A DNA stretch of 64,000 bases. It comes from Rhea pennata (taxonomy: Eukaryota; Chordata; Aves; Rheiformes; Rheidae). Below the pieces are notes generated by a model. That model saw only the letters and a program-made list of their open reading frames with translations, made no database searches and was not told the origin of the DNA. Positions 60,023 through 64,000 of this stretch are shown here, one piece after another. The position numbers and the translations under genes are program-made. Position 1 is the stretch's first letter; every line of letters starts with the position of its first letter. The stretch covers positions 69,909,582 through 69,973,581 of the forward strand of contig NC_084702.1 in the NCBI RefSeq assembly GCF_028389875.1. The letters run 5' to 3'.

Positions 60023-63000
60023 TGTCTTGAAATAAGAATGTATGTTTAAGCTCATTTTTGGAAGGTGATATTCTAAATCACTGAACCTGACAGTTTGCTG
60101 TGACAGGAGTGTTCTAGTTATATACTGGATATTTAAAGACTCTTTGTGGGAGGAGGCTGTGCAAAAGTCTTGGTTGTGCTGTTGGACAGGTGCTGTCAAT
60201 TCAAGGAACAGACCAGGTCAGTGCAATGGAACAGATAACTGGGGGAAGCCACCTGTTCTTAAGGTGGCCTAAAAGTCCCTGCCAAACAGCAGTTTGGGGT
60301 GGGTTTATTAAACACTGGTAATTTCAGTCTTAGCAATGTATTTGTCTAAGTGACCCCTCTGTTTGAGGGGAAGGTGTATGTTATTTCCATGCTAAACAAA
60401 ATTAGTTACTGCACCAGAGTATTTCTCAACCCAAATGTATTCAGCATGGACTGGGGGGGGAGGGCACAGTAAATCATGGAGTACAAATGGGAAAACGATC
60501 TCAGTTTTACTATAAACAAACTGCTGGCTTCTGCATTTAAAAACAACATTAGCAGAAATCACACATTCAAAAATCGTATCACTTTGGATATTTCTTGAAG
60601 GGGGTGTATGAGATTGAGGTCAAGACAAAACTGTTCTTGATGCCTACTAGAGTAATACAGTAGTAACTTATGCAGTGGCTAGGAAGTGCTGGGTCATGTT
60701 GTAGAATGAGGTGTGTCCCTGCCTCACTCATATCTTCTAAAGATCGGTGAGTGTACTTTGACTGTTTGACTTAGATTCAGGACAGCATTCACTGTGGAGA
60801 AAATGTTTGGTTATTAATGTGCACTGTAGTGGAATGTAAGGCTGTACTCTGTAGTCACTGCCAGCTTGGCCTCCTGATCCCTTGCTCTGAAGCTTTTTTC
60901 TATTCATGCTCAAAACATAAAGCTCTTCTAGAAGGCAGCAAAATAGCTAGCAGTAGCTGCCTTGCAATGGGTTACTTCTCTATCACCAGAGATTCCCTTC
61001 ATCCCAGTCTTTAGCTGGAAACTTCATCTACAGTACTTACTGCTTGGTACTCACTTGAAAAGAGCTAGGTTCTGCATAAATCTCAATCTAGAAGTTATGC
61101 ATAATGGACTTAATTTTCTGGGACAGTGAAGAGGTGGATGAATAAACTATCTTGAGTCTTAAAACAAAATTCTGTATACAGAATCTTCCAGGATTAATTT
61201 AGGAGTGGGAGGGAGGCAAAATGCATAGCCCTTTTGATTGTCTCAGGTCCCTCATCTTGGTTCTTGCCTCAAATGTTTGCATTACTTCCATTTTTGGGAG
61301 CCTTTGGGGGCTGAAGTATTTTCAGAAAAGCACGATTGCTTACAGTACTCTAGTTGTCGGTATCTGCAGAAGGACGGAACTCTTACCTGGTGGGCGAGCA
61401 GAGTTATCTTCGGGAAGGAGTGAATTCAGAAGCTGAGAATGGCTGCTGTTTGAGCTGGAGAAACAATCTGGGGAGGGCACCTCCAAACTGAACACAGGGG
61501 GAGGAAAGATGGAGTGATTCAGGCTGCAGTAAGAGAATGTGGTGGAGATGACAAATGGCTCTAAGTCCCAAAGAGGGACAGGAGCTCAGGAGGGCTCGGG
61601 AGTTAGCTCTGACTTCTGAGAGCAGCAGCTCTGTCTTGTTAAGGAGGCTGAGAAGAGATTAATAGATGACTGCTAACTTTCTGGTAAGTGTTTCTACAGA
61701 CAAGGGGTGCTTGATACTGCCACATTTTTGACTGTGGAGCCATGTTCTCATGTGGAAACCCTGTAGAACAGTAAAATGCTGTTACTGGATTGCAGTATGT
61801 TACTTCAGTTTCAGTGGCTATGCTACTAACTAATAGATTATCAGTTTATTCATTGCAGCAGTCTAGTAAAATGAAGTAGGTATTTCCCTTTTTTGTTGCC
61901 TGGCTGCTTAAGGCAGGTAGATAACATTTATACAGGAACTACATTTGCTAAATTGCTTTATGAACAGCAGAACTGTGAAGACTGAATTTTCTACAGCTTT
62001 TTCTCTTCTGGATATATCCCAACTTCCTGAATGTCTGTCTGTCTTCTGGTGTTTCCTATGCTTGCTCATCCTGAAATATCTTCAGTCCTCCCTCTCCATC
62101 TCTGCTCCATTCTCAGGCTACCTGCTGTATTAGTAGTTAATAGGTTTCTCGCTGCTGCTGGACAAGCCAAACTTAGTATCTGTTCCTGAGGCTCAAAGTA
62201 AATGGATGGGGGGGTCTGGCCAGGCCATATATTCTCCAGATGGCTTGCTGGAATTTAGTAACTTTTGATGCTTGTTTTTGTCAAATACAATTAACATTAG
62301 CTACTGGTTTCCAAAGCTTTGGTGCAGGTGGATGGACAGGAAACTAATTAGCTAAACCATGTGGTCACAAAAGAAATAAGGGGAAGAAAATGAAACCAAA
62401 GCACCTGTACTTGCAGCTCGGGCAAGATTCAAGTCCACAGTTTTCAGGCTAAGCAATGTAACTTGGCCAATGTGAAAATCAGGTCATTTGGAGTCATATC
62501 AGCTATTCTGGTTTTCTATTAATGCAACAAAACTTTAATTTTTCTTTATTAATGTCTATGCATTCTGATTTTTTCCCATTATTTTATAATGCAGGAGCCA
62601 ATAATCAGGCTTGGGCACCTTTGAGACTTTTAGAAATCAACCGGGATTTTTATGACTTCTGAAAGGTCACTTTTAATCCTTGTCTTATTCACATTCTGAA
62701 TGAAAACTTCAATTAGAAATAGCTAACACAGCTAAAATTAATGTAGAGTTTTGCTAATTTTGCATGTAAGTCTTAAAATATTTCGTAAGTGTTACCAAAC
62801 TGTTAAATGTCAGAGAGCCATGTGGATGAGCTAGCTAGCTAACTTTGGAGCAAGCAGGATTCATCTTTTTGTCTTTCTACAGGCATTGTTCTGAAGTATG
62901 TGTATTCATGAATCTGATGACAGAGAAAAAAAAATTATGCAGAGGGTATAAATGCTCGTTGCTTCGTATTTTGATGATGCAAGAAGATAGTTTAACCTTC

Positions 63001-64000
63001 GCTATGATCCCGATTCACAAATCAAAACAGGATGTTCCCCACTGAGCTCCTTAAGTTCTCTACACAAATGAATCCAGCTTCTTTCCTATAGGCCACTTCC
63101 TGCATCTTTCCAGTTTCCCAGCCCAGACTTTCCACTGAGGATTCACTCTTAGGAATTCTTTCTTGACATAGTTTTCTAATGGCTGTTCACTTAAGTCTGA
63201 GAAAGACTGGTTTTATACCTGCTGTCTATTCTTAGTTTCTCGTAATTCTTCCTGTTGCATTCTCTTGAGGTAGCAGAAGATTTATAAGCTGGATAAGAAG
63301 TTCTATGGATAACTAAACACTTAACAATTAACATCCAGTCTTTCCAAAGTACAAGATCCCTCACTTCCCTTGTCAATATGGAAAATGGCAGGTCTGGTGA
63401 TTAACAATAAAAAAGGTTATTTAGAATAAATAAAATCCCATTTGCAGCCTTTTACACAAATGAGAACTGTTTCAAAATAAGAAAAGGATGGTGATAACCA
63501 CAAGCTAATACAACATATCTCCTGTAGCTTTCAGTAATTCGTTGCACTGAACTCTGCACTAAAGAGTTAAGAAAACTGAAGAACCCTCAGCAGGGTCAGG
63601 GTTTGCTTTTGCTTTTTGCACCTAGTCTGGTGCAACAGCAAAGGATGCACTTGCACCTCCTTCTGTGTGTTAATGTCCTGTAGCCATCAGCTGATTTTAT
63701 GGAAGTACATATTTTGCTTTTATGGCTTAGTTTTCTACCAGATCAGCTTGTTGATCCAAATCACCAATGGCAGTGCAAGGGAAACAACAGGAATGTACTG
63801 TTAGAAGATGTTCTTCTTAATAAGCAACCCACAGTTAAACTAGATGAGGTGCTTTGAAGTAAATCTCACTCTTCAACTACTGTGTTAAAAAGAATGAAAT
63901 CCTGGGAACCACATCTAATGTGCCTGCTAACTGAAATGTTGTAAATACACAATTTACACATGTAAATGCAGAACTTTAACTGGATATTTAACACTTCTGA
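60023..64000. other. Intergenic sequence downstream of MTMR12
   Basis: No exon, RNA gene or identifiable repeat is seen. GOLPH3 is the expected next gene by conserved order but does not start within the window. Confidence 0.7.

Overview
This window is vertebrate nuclear DNA, most likely from a bird. It is AT-rich with one strong CpG island, it has exons of about 55-580 bases separated by long introns, and its recognisable interspersed repeats are CR1 LINEs (avian-type copies plus one older amniote-type copy). Two protein-coding genes are readable, both on the + strand: the 3' part of ZFR and the whole coding region of MTMR12. ZFR, MTMR12 and GOLPH3 are consecutive and co-oriented in other vertebrates, and I recall the block as Z-linked in birds. 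The placement on Z is inference.

Region 1-14.8 kb is the end of ZFR. Eight exons (660-865, 1191-1341, 2790-2931, 7913-8010, 8830-8925, 12614-12725, 12831-12928, 13580-13759) join without a frame error into 360 codons. They cover the end of the linker and the complete DZF domain, with a stop at 13757-13759. The 3'UTR probably ends near 14.8 kb, where there is an AATAAA at 14778-14783. One ZFR intron (12726-12830, 105 bases) is a GC-AG intron, and one donor (866) opens directly into a TG/TA microsatellite.

Region 14.8-26.0 kb is intergenic. I see no gene in it. A small CpG-rich patch lies at about 22.5-23.3 kb.

Region 26.0-60.0 kb is MTMR12. A CpG island (about 26.02-27.2 kb) carries the promoter and exon 1, with the start ATG at 26660. 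Sixteen exons join in frame to 2,214 bases, giving a 737-residue protein that ends at 57817. MTMR12 is a catalytically dead myotubularin: the CX5R pocket of the active family members is replaced by EESATDL at residues 379-385, interrupted by an intron. A long 3'UTR runs to about 60.02 kb. Intron 1 opens, on the minus strand, with what looks like decayed coding sequence of unknown parentage (about 26986-27690).

Region 60.0-64.0 kb is intergenic sequence toward the expected GOLPH3 locus. No exon is seen there.

The genes form no operon-like unit. ZFR is a nuclear double-stranded-RNA-binding and splicing factor, and MTMR12 is an adaptor for active 3-phosphoinositide phosphatases. I found no evidence of a novel multi-gene system. 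The most interesting leads are the degraded antisense coding region in MTMR12 intron 1, a pre-miRNA-like hairpin in a ZFR intron (8579-8639), an in-frame upstream start for MTMR12 (26492), a perfect 26-bp palindrome in the MTMR12 3'UTR, and a (CT)24 microsatellite serving as the polypyrimidine tract of MTMR12 exon 2.
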